Below are positions 34,912 through 44,230 of a stretch of 64,000 nt of DNA, one piece after another; position 1 is the first letter of the stretch; each line of letters starts with the position of its first letter. Source of the stretch: Hyphomicrobiales bacterium (GTDB taxonomy: Bacteria; Pseudomonadota; Alphaproteobacteria; Rhizobiales; Rhizobiaceae); the NCBI GenBank assembly GCA_900473795.1, contig UCMT01000052.1:1-64000 (forward strand), read 5' to 3'. The notes under the pieces were generated by a model that saw nothing but the letters and a program-made list of their open reading frames with translations, was not told the origin of the DNA and made no database searches. The position numbers and the translations under genes were made by a program.

Positions 34912-35667
34912 TTAGGAAACCGCTTGAGCACCGGTGATTTCAACCAGGGAACCGCACATGAAGGCCGCTTCGTCCGACGCGAGAAACGCAACGAGCGCGG
35001 CCACTTCCTCCGGCCTGCCGATGCGGCCGAAGGGAACCAGTCTGTCCAGATCAGCAATGACGCGGCCCGAGCGTCTTACACCAGCCTCCAGCATTGGCGT
35101 ATGGATTTCGCCGGGACAAACGGCGTTGACACGCACCTTGTCGGGCGCATAGTCGCGGGCAAGATTTTGCGTGAACGCCGCCACTGCGGCTTTGGTCGTG
35201 TTGTAGGCGATGTGGTTTGGCGCGGGATAGAGCCCCCACTGCGACGCCGTGTTGACGATCGCGCCACCCCCAGCCGCGATCATATGCGGAAGTGCGGCCC
35301 GGCAGAGATGAAACATCGCGTCGAGATTGACCGTGAAGCTCAGATCCCAGTCTTCATCGGAAATCGACAAAAGATTGCCCCGGCGGTTGATGCCAGCATT
35401 GTTGATGAGGATATCGAGCCGTCCTTGCCATGCGAACGCTTGTCGAATGAGTTCGAAACACGCATCCTTCTTCGCGATGTCAGCCTGAATCGCGACTGCC
35501 GTGCTCCCCTGTTCGGCAATGGTGCGAACGACCTCCTCGGCGGCGGCGATATTGACGTCGGAGACAACAACAAGCGCCCCCTCTTCGGCCAGACGGCTCG
35601 AAATAGCCGAGCCTATGCCGCCGCCTGCCCCCGTTACAACTGCAACTTTGCCTACGAAACGGTTCAT
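34912..35667 (-). CDS. SDR-family oxidoreductase, first of two
   Basis: A 251-aa short-chain dehydrogenase. The NAD(P) motif is VVTGAGGGIGSA near the N-terminus, NNAG is present, and the catalytic Ser (NTASQWG) and Tyr/Lys (YNTTK) are in place. DV at the end of the second strand suggests NAD preference. It is the last gene of the minus-strand imino/amino-acid operon, 21 bases after another SDR gene. The two are clearly different enzymes. Substrate unknown; it may oxidise or reduce a hydroxy or keto intermediate of the pathway. Confidence 0.88.
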   Translation of the reverse strand: MNRFVGKVAVVTGAGGGIGSAISSRLAEEGALVVVSDVNIAAAEEVVRTIAEQGSTAVAIQADIAKKDACFELIRQAFAWQGRLDILINNAGINRRGNLLSISDEDWDLSFTVNLDAMFHLCRAALPHMIAAGGGAIVNTASQWGLYPAPNHIAYNTTKAAVAAFTQNLARDYAPDKVRVNAVCPGEIHTPMLEAGVRRSGRVIADLDRLVPFGRIGRPEEVAALVAFLASDEAAFMCGSLVEITGAQAVS

Positions 35668-35688
35668 GGATGATGCTCCCTATATAGG

Positions 35689-36447
35689 TTACCGGATATA
35701 GCTGCCGCCGTTGACATCGAGCGTCGCGCCATTGAGTGACGCTTGTGACGGGCGCAGAACGAAGGCCACCAACTCCGCCACCTCTTCGGGCTCCGCCATT
35801 TGGCCAATGGGAATGTCTGCAACCGCGGCTTGCTTGCCATGCTGCTCGACAAAACGCTCGGCCATGTCGGTTCGCACCCAGCCGGGCGCTATACTGACTG
35901 CAGTCACGCCGTCACTACCGAAGCTGCGGGCAATGGATTTGGTGAGATTGACGAGCGCCGCCTTGGTCGCACCATAAGGCATGGCATCAGCCGTATAGCC
36001 GCGCTGGCCCGCACGGCTTGCCATATTGACGATACGCCCCCCGCCATGGGCCTTGAAGTGGCGAATCGCCTCCTTGCAGAGATCAGCCGCGGCAAAGACG
36101 TTGACCTGGAATTCTCGCTGCCAAGCCGCCCTCCAGTCGTCAATTGATGCCTCGACGGAAATCTCCGTGCGGACGCCGGCATTGTTGACGAGGCCATGGA
36201 TACGTCCCGCGGCTTGTTCCGCCGCACGCCACAACGCAAACGCACCGTCTGCGCTGGAGAGATCGCCCTGCACGATCAGGGCGTCACCGCCAATCTGTTG
36301 CAATAGCCTTTCTGCACGGGCCTTGTCGTGGCCATAGTGGATAAGGGGCCGGGCGCCCTCGGCAGCAAGCCTTTCGACGATGGCCGCTCCGATGCCGCCT
36401 GACGCGCCGGTAACAAGGACAGTCTGACCTCGTAGGGATTGGGACAT
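35689..36447 (-). CDS. SDR-family oxidoreductase, second of two
   Basis: A 252-aa short-chain dehydrogenase starting at MSQSLRGQTVLVTGASGGIG (ATG at 36447); the open frame extends upstream without family character. NAG is present in VNNAGVRTE, and the catalytic residues are in NMASRAGQRGY...MPYGATK, giving the Ser-Tyr-Lys set. It resembles 3-oxoacyl-ACP reductase-like enzymes of catabolic operons. It lies between the proline racemase-family gene and the first SDR gene, all on one strand with short gaps. Substrate unknown. Confidence 0.88.
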   Translation of the reverse strand: MSQSLRGQTVLVTGASGGIGAAIVERLAAEGARPLIHYGHDKARAERLLQQIGGDALIVQGDLSSADGAFALWRAAEQAAGRIHGLVNNAGVRTEISVEASIDDWRAAWQREFQVNVFAAADLCKEAIRHFKAHGGGRIVNMASRAGQRGYTADAMPYGATKAALVNLTKSIARSFGSDGVTAVSIAPGWVRTDMAERFVEQHGKQAAVADIPIGQMAEPEEVAELVAFVLRPSQASLNGATLDVNGGSYIR

Positions 36448-36457
36448 CAGCTCACCC

Positions 36458-37492
36458 TCACGCCAACAGGCCGACCTGCGGCCCCCAAGTGTCGGAAAGC
36501 GCGAAACCCGACACGAAAGGATCGTCGTCGGAAATCCGCAACTCTGTACGGCCAAAGACATAGCCGCGCCCGGTTATGCGCGGCAAAACGGCTTTGCGAC
36601 CGCCGATTTCCGTCTCACCAATGGCCTCGGCGCGGAACTCGCCGCCGATGATAGAGCGTGAGATAAGGTTGTCTCCCACCGCCACGGCACCGCGCGCATA
36701 AAGCGTCGCCAAATTGGCAGAACTGCCCGTGCCGCAAGGCGAGCGGTCGACGCGACCCGGCTGAAGCGTCGTACAGGTGCGCACCGCCCCATCCGGTTCC
36801 TTGTCTCGGAACATGACATAGGCGATCTCGTTGACGCCGGCGAGCGTCGGGTGCTCAACCGTTACCTGTTCGGCGAGAAACCGCTTGAGTTCGATACCCG
36901 CCTCCGCGAGTGCACGAGCATTGGACGCCTGGATGGCGAGGCCAATCTGACCCACATTTACCAGCGCATAGTAGACGCCACCGAAGGCGATATCGACCTT
37001 GATCCGCCCCCACGAAGGTGTGTCGATCTCATAGTCGAGCAACTCTGCAAAGCTCGGCACGTTGTCGAGGCTGACCGAAAGGCAGCGACCGTTCTCGCAA
37101 AGCGCCCGTGCCACGATAAGCCCCGCCGGTGTATCGAGCCGTACAATCGTCTCCGGTTCCTGCATCAACACGCGGCCGCTTTCGAGAAGTGCCGTAACGA
37201 CGCAAATGCAGTTGCTGCCGGACATCGGATGGGCGCGGTCGGCCTGAAGCACGATGAACCCGGCATCCGCATCGGGCCGCGTCGGGTTGACCAAAAGGTT
37301 CACCGACATGGCGACATTGGCACGCGGCTCGAAGGTTACGAAGCGGCGTAGGCTGTCGTCTACGCTGTTGAGGTGGTTCATCTTGTCGAGCATAGTAGCG
37401 CCGGGGATGTCCGGCGCTCCATTGACCAGAACATGGCCGAGTTCACCTTGGCAGTGAACGAGCAGAAGTTCGAGGGACCTTTCAAAGCGCAT
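36458..37492 (-). CDS. Proline racemase-family enzyme (hydroxyproline epimerase or dehydratase)
   Basis: A 344-aa enzyme starting at MRFERSLELLLVHCQGELGH. In this family two residues act as acid/base pair. The second Cys is present in DRSPCGTGSSA, but the first, normally in MCGH, is replaced: the sequence reads HPMSGSN, with Ser at about residue 91. Ser/Cys or Thr/Cys pairs are known from trans-3-hydroxyproline dehydratases and some hydroxyproline 2-epimerases of the family, whereas true racemases are Cys/Cys. The operon supplies an FAD dehydrogenase, a DapA-like lyase and an aldehyde dehydrogenase, which fits hydroxyproline breakdown. Which reaction this protein performs cannot be settled by eye. 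Confidence 0.85.
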   Translation of the reverse strand: MRFERSLELLLVHCQGELGHVLVNGAPDIPGATMLDKMNHLNSVDDSLRRFVTFEPRANVAMSVNLLVNPTRPDADAGFIVLQADRAHPMSGSNCICVVTALLESGRVLMQEPETIVRLDTPAGLIVARALCENGRCLSVSLDNVPSFAELLDYEIDTPSWGRIKVDIAFGGVYYALVNVGQIGLAIQASNARALAEAGIELKRFLAEQVTVEHPTLAGVNEIAYVMFRDKEPDGAVRTCTTLQPGRVDRSPCGTGSSANLATLYARGAVAVGDNLISRSIIGGEFRAEAIGETEIGGRKAVLPRITGRGYVFGRTELRISDDDPFVSGFALSDTWGPQVGLLA

Positions 37493-37503
37493 GGCTGCAA
37501 ACC

Positions 37504-38979
37504 CTACTTGATGTACCAGCCCCAGGGGTCTTCGCTTGCATATTTGGTGATTTGCTTGGTTTCGAGGTAGTTTTCGAGGCCCCAACGGCCGAGCTCACGG
37601 CCGATACCGGACTCCTTGTAGCCACCCCAGGGTGCCTCGGTGAAGGTCGGCTGAGAGCAGTTGATCCAGACGATGCCGGCTCGGAAGGCCGCAGCCACGC
37701 GCTCGGCGCGGATGTCGTCCTTCGACATAACGGCGGCCGCAAGCCCGAAGCGGGAATCGTTGGCAAGCGCGATCGCGTCCTCCTCGGTCTCGAATGGATG
37801 CACGCAGACGACGGGACCAAAGATTTCCTCGGTCCACGCCGCGCTATCAAGCGGTACACCTGTGAGGATGGTCGGTTGGAGGTAATAGCCCTTGTCGAAT
37901 CCTTCAGGGCGTTCGCCGCCGCAAGCGATCGTCGCGCCTGCATCCTTCGCGGCTGCGATGGCCGCGACCACCTGGTCATGCTGACGTTTCGAGACAAGCG
38001 GACCAAGCAGCACGCCCTCCTCGAGACCGTTGCCAATCTTGATCTTGTCTGTCTCCTCGACGAGACGCGCGAGCAGGCGCTCGTAGATGCCGTCCTGCAC
38101 CAGCACGCGCGACGTGGCGGAGCAGACCTGGCCCTGGTTCCAGAAAATACCGAACATGATCCATTCGACGGCTCTCTCGATGTCGGCATCGTCGAAAACG
38201 ACGAATGGCGATTTACCGCCCAGCTCGAGGCTGACGCGTTTGATGTCGCGGGCCGCCGCAGCCATGATTTTCGAGCCGACTGGCCCCGAGCCGGTGAAAG
38301 CCAGTTTGTCGACGCCTTTGTGATCGATGATTGCCTGACCCGCGACCGAACCGGAACCCGTCAGAATGTTGAGGACGCCGGGAGGCAGACCGGCTTCGTC
38401 CGCGATCGCAGCCAATTCCAGCGCCGTCAGCGATGTCAGCTCGGCAGGTTTCAACACGATGGTGCAGCCGGCGGCCAACGCCGGCGCAACCTTCCAGGAT
38501 GCCATCAGCAGCGGGTAGTTCCAGGGGATGATGGCGCCAGCAACCCCGATCGGCTCCTTGACAGCCTTCGACGTGAACCGGCCGTCGGCAAGCGCGATCG
38601 TCTCTTCGGGATTGGTGTCCATCAGTTCGGCAAGACCCGCGTAGTAATCGAAACAACCAGCGGCATCGGCGACGTCCCAATCGGCTTCCGGGAAGGGTTT
38701 TCCGTTGTCGATGACTTCGAGACGGGCAATTTCCGCCTGACGGGACCGGATGCCATCTGCGATGGCGCGAAGATATTTCGCGCGCTGCGCACCCGAAAGC
38801 TTCGGCCAGCCGTCCTTATCGAAGGCGCGGCGGGCAGCTTTCACTGCAATGTCAACGTCTTCTGCGGTGGCGGAGGCGATCGTCTGCATCACTTCCTCTG
38901 TCGCCGGATTAATCACCTCGCATGTGCCGCCTTTGACCGGCGCCACCCATTTTCCGTCGATATAAAGTTCGTTTCGCAT
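37504..38979 (-). CDS. Aldehyde dehydrogenase
   Basis: A 491-aa NAD(P)-dependent aldehyde dehydrogenase. The start MRNELYIDGKWV is chosen because GAAGGGA lies six bases before it. Catalytic Glu is in LELGGKSPFVVF, catalytic Cys in NQGQVCSATSR, and the oxyanion Asn in IPWNYPLLMASWK. The overall look, including the tail TKQITKYASEDPWGWYIK, resembles the betaine/aminoaldehyde dehydrogenase group rather than classical ketoglutarate semialdehyde dehydrogenases. In this operon it probably oxidises the semialdehyde released by the DapA-family lyase. The mismatch of subgroup leaves open a different aldehyde. Confidence 0.92.
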   Translation of the reverse strand: MRNELYIDGKWVAPVKGGTCEVINPATEEVMQTIASATAEDVDIAVKAARRAFDKDGWPKLSGAQRAKYLRAIADGIRSRQAEIARLEVIDNGKPFPEADWDVADAAGCFDYYAGLAELMDTNPEETIALADGRFTSKAVKEPIGVAGAIIPWNYPLLMASWKVAPALAAGCTIVLKPAELTSLTALELAAIADEAGLPPGVLNILTGSGSVAGQAIIDHKGVDKLAFTGSGPVGSKIMAAAARDIKRVSLELGGKSPFVVFDDADIERAVEWIMFGIFWNQGQVCSATSRVLVQDGIYERLLARLVEETDKIKIGNGLEEGVLLGPLVSKRQHDQVVAAIAAAKDAGATIACGGERPEGFDKGYYLQPTILTGVPLDSAAWTEEIFGPVVCVHPFETEEDAIALANDSRFGLAAAVMSKDDIRAERVAAAFRAGIVWINCSQPTFTEAPWGGYKESGIGRELGRWGLENYLETKQITKYASEDPWGWYIK

Positions 38980-39014
38980 CGTCATTCCCTTCGTTCGTTG
39001 CGCCGCCACGGTTT

Positions 39015-40253
39015 TCAGAACCGGTCGACGCGATAGGGTTTCATATCCACTGGCGGCGCGACGCCGGTGATGAGATCAGCCATCAGTCGGCCGGTCGTCG
39101 CCGCATAGGTCAGCCCCAGATGCCCGTGGCCGGTCGCATACCAGACGTTGCGCCGCTTGGCCGACGCACCCATGACCGGGACCGTGTCCGGCAATGCGGG
39201 GCGATGTCCCATCCACTCGCTGGCCCGCTCGACTTCCAGTTCCGGAAACGCCTCCTTCGCACGCTTCACAAGCACCTTGGCCCGGCGATAGTCCGGGGGA
39301 GCGTCGAGACCGGCCATTTCCACCGTCCCGCCAACGCGGATGCCGCCGGCCGTTGGCGTCACCATGAAAGCGCGTGCCGGCCAGATGATCGAATGGCGCA
39401 TGGAAATGCCCGGCGCCATGATCTGCGTGTGATAGCCGCGCTCCGTTTCGAGTGGGATCGGCTCTCCGAGCAGGCGCGACAGCCGGCCGGTGAAGGCGCC
39501 AGCTGCCAGCACCACGCGATCCGTTGCCAGTCGTCGGCCATCGGCAAGCCGCAAGGCGTCGACACCGCCGTCCCCCTGTTCGAAGCCGACGACCTCGCCG
39601 GCATTGATCGTCCCCCCGAGTGCCTGGAACTTTTCCGCAAGCGCCGTGACCAGGCGATAAGGATCGGAAACGGAGCGGTTGTCGGGAAATAGCACGGCTT
39701 TGGCGATCTTCGTCGTCAGCGCCGGTTCGAGGTCGCGGATGGCATTGCCACCAAGAATTTCGTGGCGGAACCCGAAGCGCTCGAGAATCTCGATATGTTC
39801 CCGGTCCGCCCTGAATTCCGCTTCGTCCGTATAAAGGCTGAGACAGCCTTCGGCGCTCAGCATAGGGGTGAGACCCGTTTCATGCAGCAGCGCGTCGAGA
39901 TCTTCGTAGACGCGACCGCAAAGGGCCGCACCCGCCGTTTCCAGCTCGCGCAGTTTCGAGGGGCGGCTGGCGGCAAGGAAGCGCAGGAACCAAGGGATCA
40001 GCTTTGGCATATAGGCGGGGCGGATGCGTACCGGTCCTTCCGGATCGAGAAGCCATTTCGGCATCTGAGCCCAGACGCCGGGACGCGATGCCGGCATAAA
40101 CTCCGTTACGGCAATGCTCGCCATGTTGCCGTACGAGGCGCCTTTGCCGGGCGCATCGCGGTCGACAAGCGTCACGGAAAGACCGCGCCGCTGAAGGGCA
40201 TAGGCGATGGTGGTGCCGATGATGCCGGCACCGACGACGGCGATGGATGACAC
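39015..40253 (-). CDS. FAD-dependent D-amino/imino acid dehydrogenase (DadA-like)
   Basis: A 412-aa flavoprotein starting at a GTG (GAGGATAAACCCT before it). It opens with the dinucleotide-binding motif SIAVVGAGIIGTTIAYALQR and the following VDRDAPGKGASYGNMA, which are typical of DadA/D-hydroxyproline dehydrogenases. The C-terminal FAD contact is in YATGHGHLGLTYAATTGRLM. It is single-subunit in appearance and probably membrane-associated. In a hydroxyproline pathway it would oxidise cis-4-hydroxy-D-proline to pyrroline-4-hydroxy-2-carboxylate, feeding the DapA-family enzyme encoded next to it. Another D-amino acid remains possible. Confidence 0.88.
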   Translation of the reverse strand: MSSIAVVGAGIIGTTIAYALQRRGLSVTLVDRDAPGKGASYGNMASIAVTEFMPASRPGVWAQMPKWLLDPEGPVRIRPAYMPKLIPWFLRFLAASRPSKLRELETAGAALCGRVYEDLDALLHETGLTPMLSAEGCLSLYTDEAEFRADREHIEILERFGFRHEILGGNAIRDLEPALTTKIAKAVLFPDNRSVSDPYRLVTALAEKFQALGGTINAGEVVGFEQGDGGVDALRLADGRRLATDRVVLAAGAFTGRLSRLLGEPIPLETERGYHTQIMAPGISMRHSIIWPARAFMVTPTAGGIRVGGTVEMAGLDAPPDYRRAKVLVKRAKEAFPELEVERASEWMGHRPALPDTVPVMGASAKRRNVWYATGHGHLGLTYAATTGRLMADLITGVAPPVDMKPYRVDRF

Positions 40254-40305
40254 AGGGTTTATCCTCGGAAGGGAGCCGGAGGCAAAAGCCGCCGGCTCGG
40301 TCTCG

Positions 40306-41181
40306 TCAGTTGAGGATCGGCGCGATGGCCGCGCGGAAATCTGCCTTTTCCTGCTCGGTGAGTTCACCAAGCGGTGCGCGGCAATTGCCAACCGGCGTCC
40401 CCTGAAGCTCGCAGCCATACTTGATCTTCTGCACGAACTTGCCGCTTTCGAGGATGTTCATCGCGCGGTAGAGCACCGTCATCTTCTCGCGTGCCTTGGC
40501 GAGATCGCCGGAGCGGAAGGTGCGGTCGAGATCGACGCAGGCGGCAGCCATGCAGTTGGCCGGGCCGCAGATCCACGCATCTGCTCCCCAGAACATGAAG
40601 TCGAGCGCAATGTCGTCCGAGCCGGAAATCAGGTCGATACGGCCATTATAGCGGGCATGGATATCGACGGCGCGCTGAAGCACGCCCGAGCTTTCCTTGA
40701 TGCCGATGACGCGCGGATCGTCCGCGAGCGCATCCATCAGCTCGAACGAAATCTCGATGCCGTCCTTCGGGGGGTAGTTGTACATCACCAGATTGACGTC
40801 CGTTGCATCGAGCACGGCACGATAGTGGGCGAGCAGCTCCTCCTGCGTCGGCCGGGTATAGAAGGGCGTAGCGAGCAGCACGGTGTCGTAGCCGATTTCT
40901 TTTGCCCGCAGCGTGTTCTCGATCACCTCGCGCGTGGCGGGCGCATTGGTGCCGGCGATCAGCGCTTCCCCTTCATTGGCGAAATCCTTGACGAACTTCA
41001 GCACCTCCTCGCGCTCCTCGTTCGACATCGAGAAGTATTCCCCGGTCGAACCCATCGGTACCCAGCCGGTGACCCCAGCGGCACGAAGCGCGGTCAGATG
41101 CTTCTCGAAGGCTTTGAAATCGACCCGGTTGTTGGCGTCGAAGGGGGTAACGAGAGCGGGCATGACGCCTGAGAGTTTCAT
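40306..41181 (-). CDS. DapA-family lyase, probable pyrroline-4-hydroxy-2-carboxylate deaminase
   Basis: A 291-aa class I aldolase of the DHDPS/NAL family starting at MKLSGVMPALVTPFDANNRV after AGGAGACCTCCC. Key residues are present: GSTGEY loop, Tyr in VMYNYPP, and the Schiff-base Lys in RVIGIKESSG. The genome context (proline racemase-family enzyme, FAD dehydrogenase, aldehyde dehydrogenase, amino acid importer) matches the group that deaminates pyrroline-4-hydroxy-2-carboxylate to ketoglutarate semialdehyde. Residues alone do not exclude other keto-acid lyases of the family. Confidence 0.85.
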   Translation of the reverse strand: MKLSGVMPALVTPFDANNRVDFKAFEKHLTALRAAGVTGWVPMGSTGEYFSMSNEEREEVLKFVKDFANEGEALIAGTNAPATREVIENTLRAKEIGYDTVLLATPFYTRPTQEELLAHYRAVLDATDVNLVMYNYPPKDGIEISFELMDALADDPRVIGIKESSGVLQRAVDIHARYNGRIDLISGSDDIALDFMFWGADAWICGPANCMAAACVDLDRTFRSGDLAKAREKMTVLYRAMNILESGKFVQKIKYGCELQGTPVGNCRAPLGELTEQEKADFRAAIAPILN

Positions 41182-41202
41182 GGGAGGTCTCCTGTCCAAG
41201 AT

Positions 41203-41868
41203 CTAGATGGCAAGTTTTTTGAGAATGCGGCCTTCGACGAGCGTAACGGCGCGCGTCAACGGAAACGCGATGGCAAAGTAGATGAGAGCGACAACGGTAA
41301 GCACCTCGACGGGGCGCGCCGTGTTGTTGGAAATGTTCTGTCCGACGAACATCAGGTCTGCCATTCCAACGGCGGAAACCAGGGCGCTCTCCTTGAAAAG
41401 ACTGACGCAGTTCGACAAAAGTGTCGGGATGGCGCGAAGTACGGCCTGCGGAAGGATGACGTTGGTGATCTGGACGCGGTTGGGAAGTCCAAGAGCGACG
41501 CAAGCATCGCGCTGTTCAGGCCCCACCGACTTCAAAGAAGCGCGGAATGTCTCGCTCGTGATGGCTCCCATATAGAGGGTCAACGCGATCACACCTGACG
41601 CGAGATTGGAAAGCTCGACGCCCAGGATGAGCGGAAGGCAGAAGAAAATCCAGAACAGCTGGATCAGCACAGGCGTACCGCGGAAGAATTCGACGTAGAT
41701 ACTGGAGACCGCACGCACCAGAACGTTGCGGGAGGTACGGGCAAGACCGACGACAAAGCCCAAAGTGCAACCGAGAACGATGCAGATGAGCGTCAGCTTT
41801 ATGGTCATCCAGAGACCGAGAACCAACGCGTCCTGGAAGCGAAGTATGATCGAGAAATCGAGCGCCAT
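41203..41868 (-). CDS. Polar amino acid ABC transporter permease, second
   Basis: A 221-aa HisM/GlnP-type permease starting at MALDFSIILRF after AGGAGAGACACC. About five transmembrane helices are visible. The conserved cytoplasmic loop that contacts the ATPase reads QRDACVALGLPNRVQITNVI and LPQAVLRAIP, matching the EAA motif of the family. It starts 11 bases after the other permease gene stops; the two would form a heterodimeric channel for the importer encoded at 41203-44230. Confidence 0.92.
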   Translation of the reverse strand: MALDFSIILRFQDALVLGLWMTIKLTLICIVLGCTLGFVVGLARTSRNVLVRAVSSIYVEFFRGTPVLIQLFWIFFCLPLILGVELSNLASGVIALTLYMGAITSETFRASLKSVGPEQRDACVALGLPNRVQITNVILPQAVLRAIPTLLSNCVSLFKESALVSAVGMADLMFVGQNISNNTARPVEVLTVVALIYFAIAFPLTRAVTLVEGRILKKLAI

Positions 41869-41879
41869 GGTGTCTCTCC

Positions 41880-42542
41880 TCAACTCATCAACAGCTGGCG
41901 ACGGCGTTCGAGATAGCCGACGATCTGGGTAACGGGGAACGAAACGGCAAAGTAGATAAGCGCGACCACCGTGAAGGTCTCGATCGGGCGATAGGTCTCT
42001 GTCGCCAACGTCTTGCCCTGGTACATGAGGTCTTGCACCGCAACGATGGCAACCAGCGCGCTCTGTTGGAAGATGACGATGCCATTGGTCAAAAGCACCG
42101 GTATCGACGCACGAAACGCCGTCGGCAATACGATATAGAGAATACGCTGCAGAGGATTGAGACCAAGTGCGATCCCGGCGTCAATCTGTTCGCGTGGCAC
42201 GGCCTGGATTGCTGCCCGATACGCTTCGGCGTTGAAAGCCATGAGATTGAACCCAAGCGCGAGAATACCCATCGTCATCGAGCCCAGGAACACATTGAAC
42301 AACATCGGCACGCAGTAGAAGAACCAGACGATCTGGACGATCGCTGGCGTACAGCGGAAGAACTCGACGAACAGCATGAACGGCATGCGGACGACCGCAA
42401 CCGGGCTCATGATCAAGAGCGCAAGCAGGAACCCTCCGACAATTCCGATGATGTTTGCAGCGGTCGTCAGTTCGAGGGTGACGATCAACCCCTCCCACAG
42501 CGGACCAAAAGTGATCGACTGGAAGTCGAACGTATAGTTCAC
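41880..42542 (-). CDS. Polar amino acid ABC transporter permease, first
   Basis: A 220-aa permease of the same family as its neighbour, opening MNYTFDFQSITFGPLWEGLI with a helix TLELTTAANIIGIVGGFLLA. The EAA loop reads QIDAGIALGLNPLQRILYIV, followed by LPTAFRASIP. About five helices. It follows the ATPase gene by 9 bases in the operon. Substrate is set by the binding protein, for which hydroxyproline or a related amino acid is suggested by the enzymes downstream. Confidence 0.92.
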   Translation of the reverse strand: MNYTFDFQSITFGPLWEGLIVTLELTTAANIIGIVGGFLLALLIMSPVAVVRMPFMLFVEFFRCTPAIVQIVWFFYCVPMLFNVFLGSMTMGILALGFNLMAFNAEAYRAAIQAVPREQIDAGIALGLNPLQRILYIVLPTAFRASIPVLLTNGIVIFQQSALVAIVAVQDLMYQGKTLATETYRPIETFTVVALIYFAVSFPVTQIVGYLERRRQLLMS

Positions 42543-42551
42543 GGCCGCCTC

Positions 42552-43325
42552 CTAGTGTTTGATGTGAAAGACGCGATCGATGAAATCGCGGGTTCTCTCT
42601 TCCTTCGGAGATCCGAGAACCTGCTCGGGCGGGCCGTCCTCGACGACGACGCCGCCGGCACAGAAGATCACCCGCGAAGCGATGTTTTTTGCAAACCACA
42701 TATCGTGGGTAACGATCATCATCGGCATGTTCTGGTTCGCAAGCTGCAGGATAACCTGTTCCACTTCGCCGACCAATTCCGGATCGAGTGCGGACGTCAC
42801 CTCATCAAAAAGCATCAGCTTCGGATCCAGCATCAGCGCCCGAGCGATCGCGACGCGCTGTTTCTGCCCGCCGGAAAGTTGGGCGGGATAGGCATCTGCC
42901 TTGGCACCAAGGCCAAATCGCTCCAGAAGAGCTTGCCCGCGTTGCATGGCGCTCGCCTTCTTCTCCCCCCGCACCTTGCATGGAGCCAGGATCAGATTCT
43001 GCAGGACACTCAAATGCGGAAAGAGGGTATAGTGTTGGAATACCATGCCGATCGAGCGTCGAACGTCGGTGTCGATGACGGTTTTCGTGTCGGCGCTTTC
43101 GGATGAGATATAAGGTTTACCGGCGAACGTAACCGATCCGCTGTCGATCTTTTCGAGGCCCATCATCACTCTGAGAAGCGTGCTCTTGCCACCACCGCTA
43201 GGGCCGATGACGACAACCCGCTCCCCCGGTTTCATTTCGATGTCGAGGCCCTTCAATACCTGGACGTGGGGGCCATAACTCTTGTGCAGATTCCGCATTT
43301 TTACGAGGGGCGCAGTATTCGACAT
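42552..43325 (-). CDS. Polar amino acid ABC transporter ATPase
   Basis: A 257-aa GlnQ/HisP-type ATPase starting at MSNTAPLVKMRNLHKSYGPH (ATG at 43325); a longer open frame upstream has no family character. Walker A is GPSGGGKST, Q-loop VFQHYTLFPH, signature LSGGQKQR, Walker B LMLFDEVTSALDP and switch His in IVTHDMWFA. It lies between the binding protein gene and the two permease genes on the minus strand. Confidence 0.94.
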   Translation of the reverse strand: MSNTAPLVKMRNLHKSYGPHVQVLKGLDIEMKPGERVVVIGPSGGGKSTLLRVMMGLEKIDSGSVTFAGKPYISSESADTKTVIDTDVRRSIGMVFQHYTLFPHLSVLQNLILAPCKVRGEKKASAMQRGQALLERFGLGAKADAYPAQLSGGQKQRVAIARALMLDPKLMLFDEVTSALDPELVGEVEQVILQLANQNMPMMIVTHDMWFAKNIASRVIFCAGGVVVEDGPPEQVLGSPKEERTRDFIDRVFHIKH

Positions 43326-43396
43326 TCGGTCTGTCCTCAACGTTCGAAGTTCCAAGGGAGGCCGGAGCGTTGCCACTCCAGCCCCGTTCAACATCG

Positions 43397-44230
43397 TTAG
43401 TTCGACGCTTTGAGCACTTCGTCCACGGCCTTGCGGATCAGCTCCTCCACGTGACCAGTTGCAACCTTCTCTTCCAGAAAGATATCGACAACCTCGACAT
43501 CCGCGGCTGAAAGCTGATGCGGCAGGCCGAAGGCCACGCCCTGCTTGGCAAGTGCTGGCGTCGGATTCATTGCCACGGCCCAATCCGGGTTCGATTGCGT
43601 GAAGAGCTGGTTGGTATCGGAGGCATCGACCAGAATGTCGGCGCGGCGCGAGACAACCGCAAGCCGCGTCTCGTCGTTGCCGGGCAAACGAAGAATGGAT
43701 GCGTTCTTGATTGCTGCGGAAATCGCCTTGTCCTGCGCCGTGCCTGACATTACGGCCAGAGTAACGTCCTTCTTGTCGATATCGGCGACCGAAACGGCGC
43801 CAGCCGGAATCTTCGGGTTCTCCTTGTTGTAGGCGAGCGAGATCTGGTACTCCATGGCAGGAACAGAGAACTGCACTGCCATGGCGCGTGCCGGCGTGCG
43901 GTTAAGGGCTAGCGACAGATCCCACTTGCCGGCCTGAAGCCCGGCGACGATGTTGTCCCACGTCGTGTCGACGAACTCAGGCTTCACCTTCAAGACATCG
44001 GCGAACTCCTTGCAGAGATCCGCGAAGAAGCCGGAATATGCCCCGGTCGCTGGATCGCGCATGACGTATGGCGGAGCTACGGCGGCGCCGCAGCGCAGGA
44101 CGCCGGCCTTCTGCACGCCCTGCCAATATCCTTCGGCGGTCTGAGCATGGGCAGCGGTTGTCGAAAGAGCTCCCATGAGGGCAAGCGCAGGCAGCGCCCG
44201 CAGCGCGGACGTGATCATCTTCGAAAGCAT
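43397..44230 (-). CDS. Amino acid ABC transporter substrate-binding protein
   Basis: A 277-aa periplasmic binding protein of family 3. The start at MLSKMITSALRALPALALMG is favoured because AGAGGA lies six bases upstream; an ATG two codons earlier would leave no spacing. The signal peptide ends near TAAHAQ. Lobe 1 carries VLRCGAAVAPPYVMRDPATG and WDNIVAGLQAGKWDLSLALN, typical of glutamine/histidine-type binding proteins. The C-terminal helix ends AVDEVLKASN. It is the first gene of the minus-strand operon and is divergent from the GntR regulator. The ligand is inferred to be hydroxyproline or a similar amino acid. Confidence 0.92.
   Translation of the reverse strand: MLSKMITSALRALPALALMGALSTTAAHAQTAEGYWQGVQKAGVLRCGAAVAPPYVMRDPATGAYSGFFADLCKEFADVLKVKPEFVDTTWDNIVAGLQAGKWDLSLALNRTPARAMAVQFSVPAMEYQISLAYNKENPKIPAGAVSVADIDKKDVTLAVMSGTAQDKAISAAIKNASILRLPGNDETRLAVVSRRADILVDASDTNQLFTQSNPDWAVAMNPTPALAKQGVAFGLPHQLSAADVEVVDIFLEEKVATGHVEELIRKAVDEVLKASN

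Noticed and set aside
37552-39036. Long plus-strand frame antisense to the aldehyde dehydrogenase gene
   Set aside because: 494 codons are open, but only because of GC-rich third positions. The sense strand has every catalytic motif of the aldehyde dehydrogenase.
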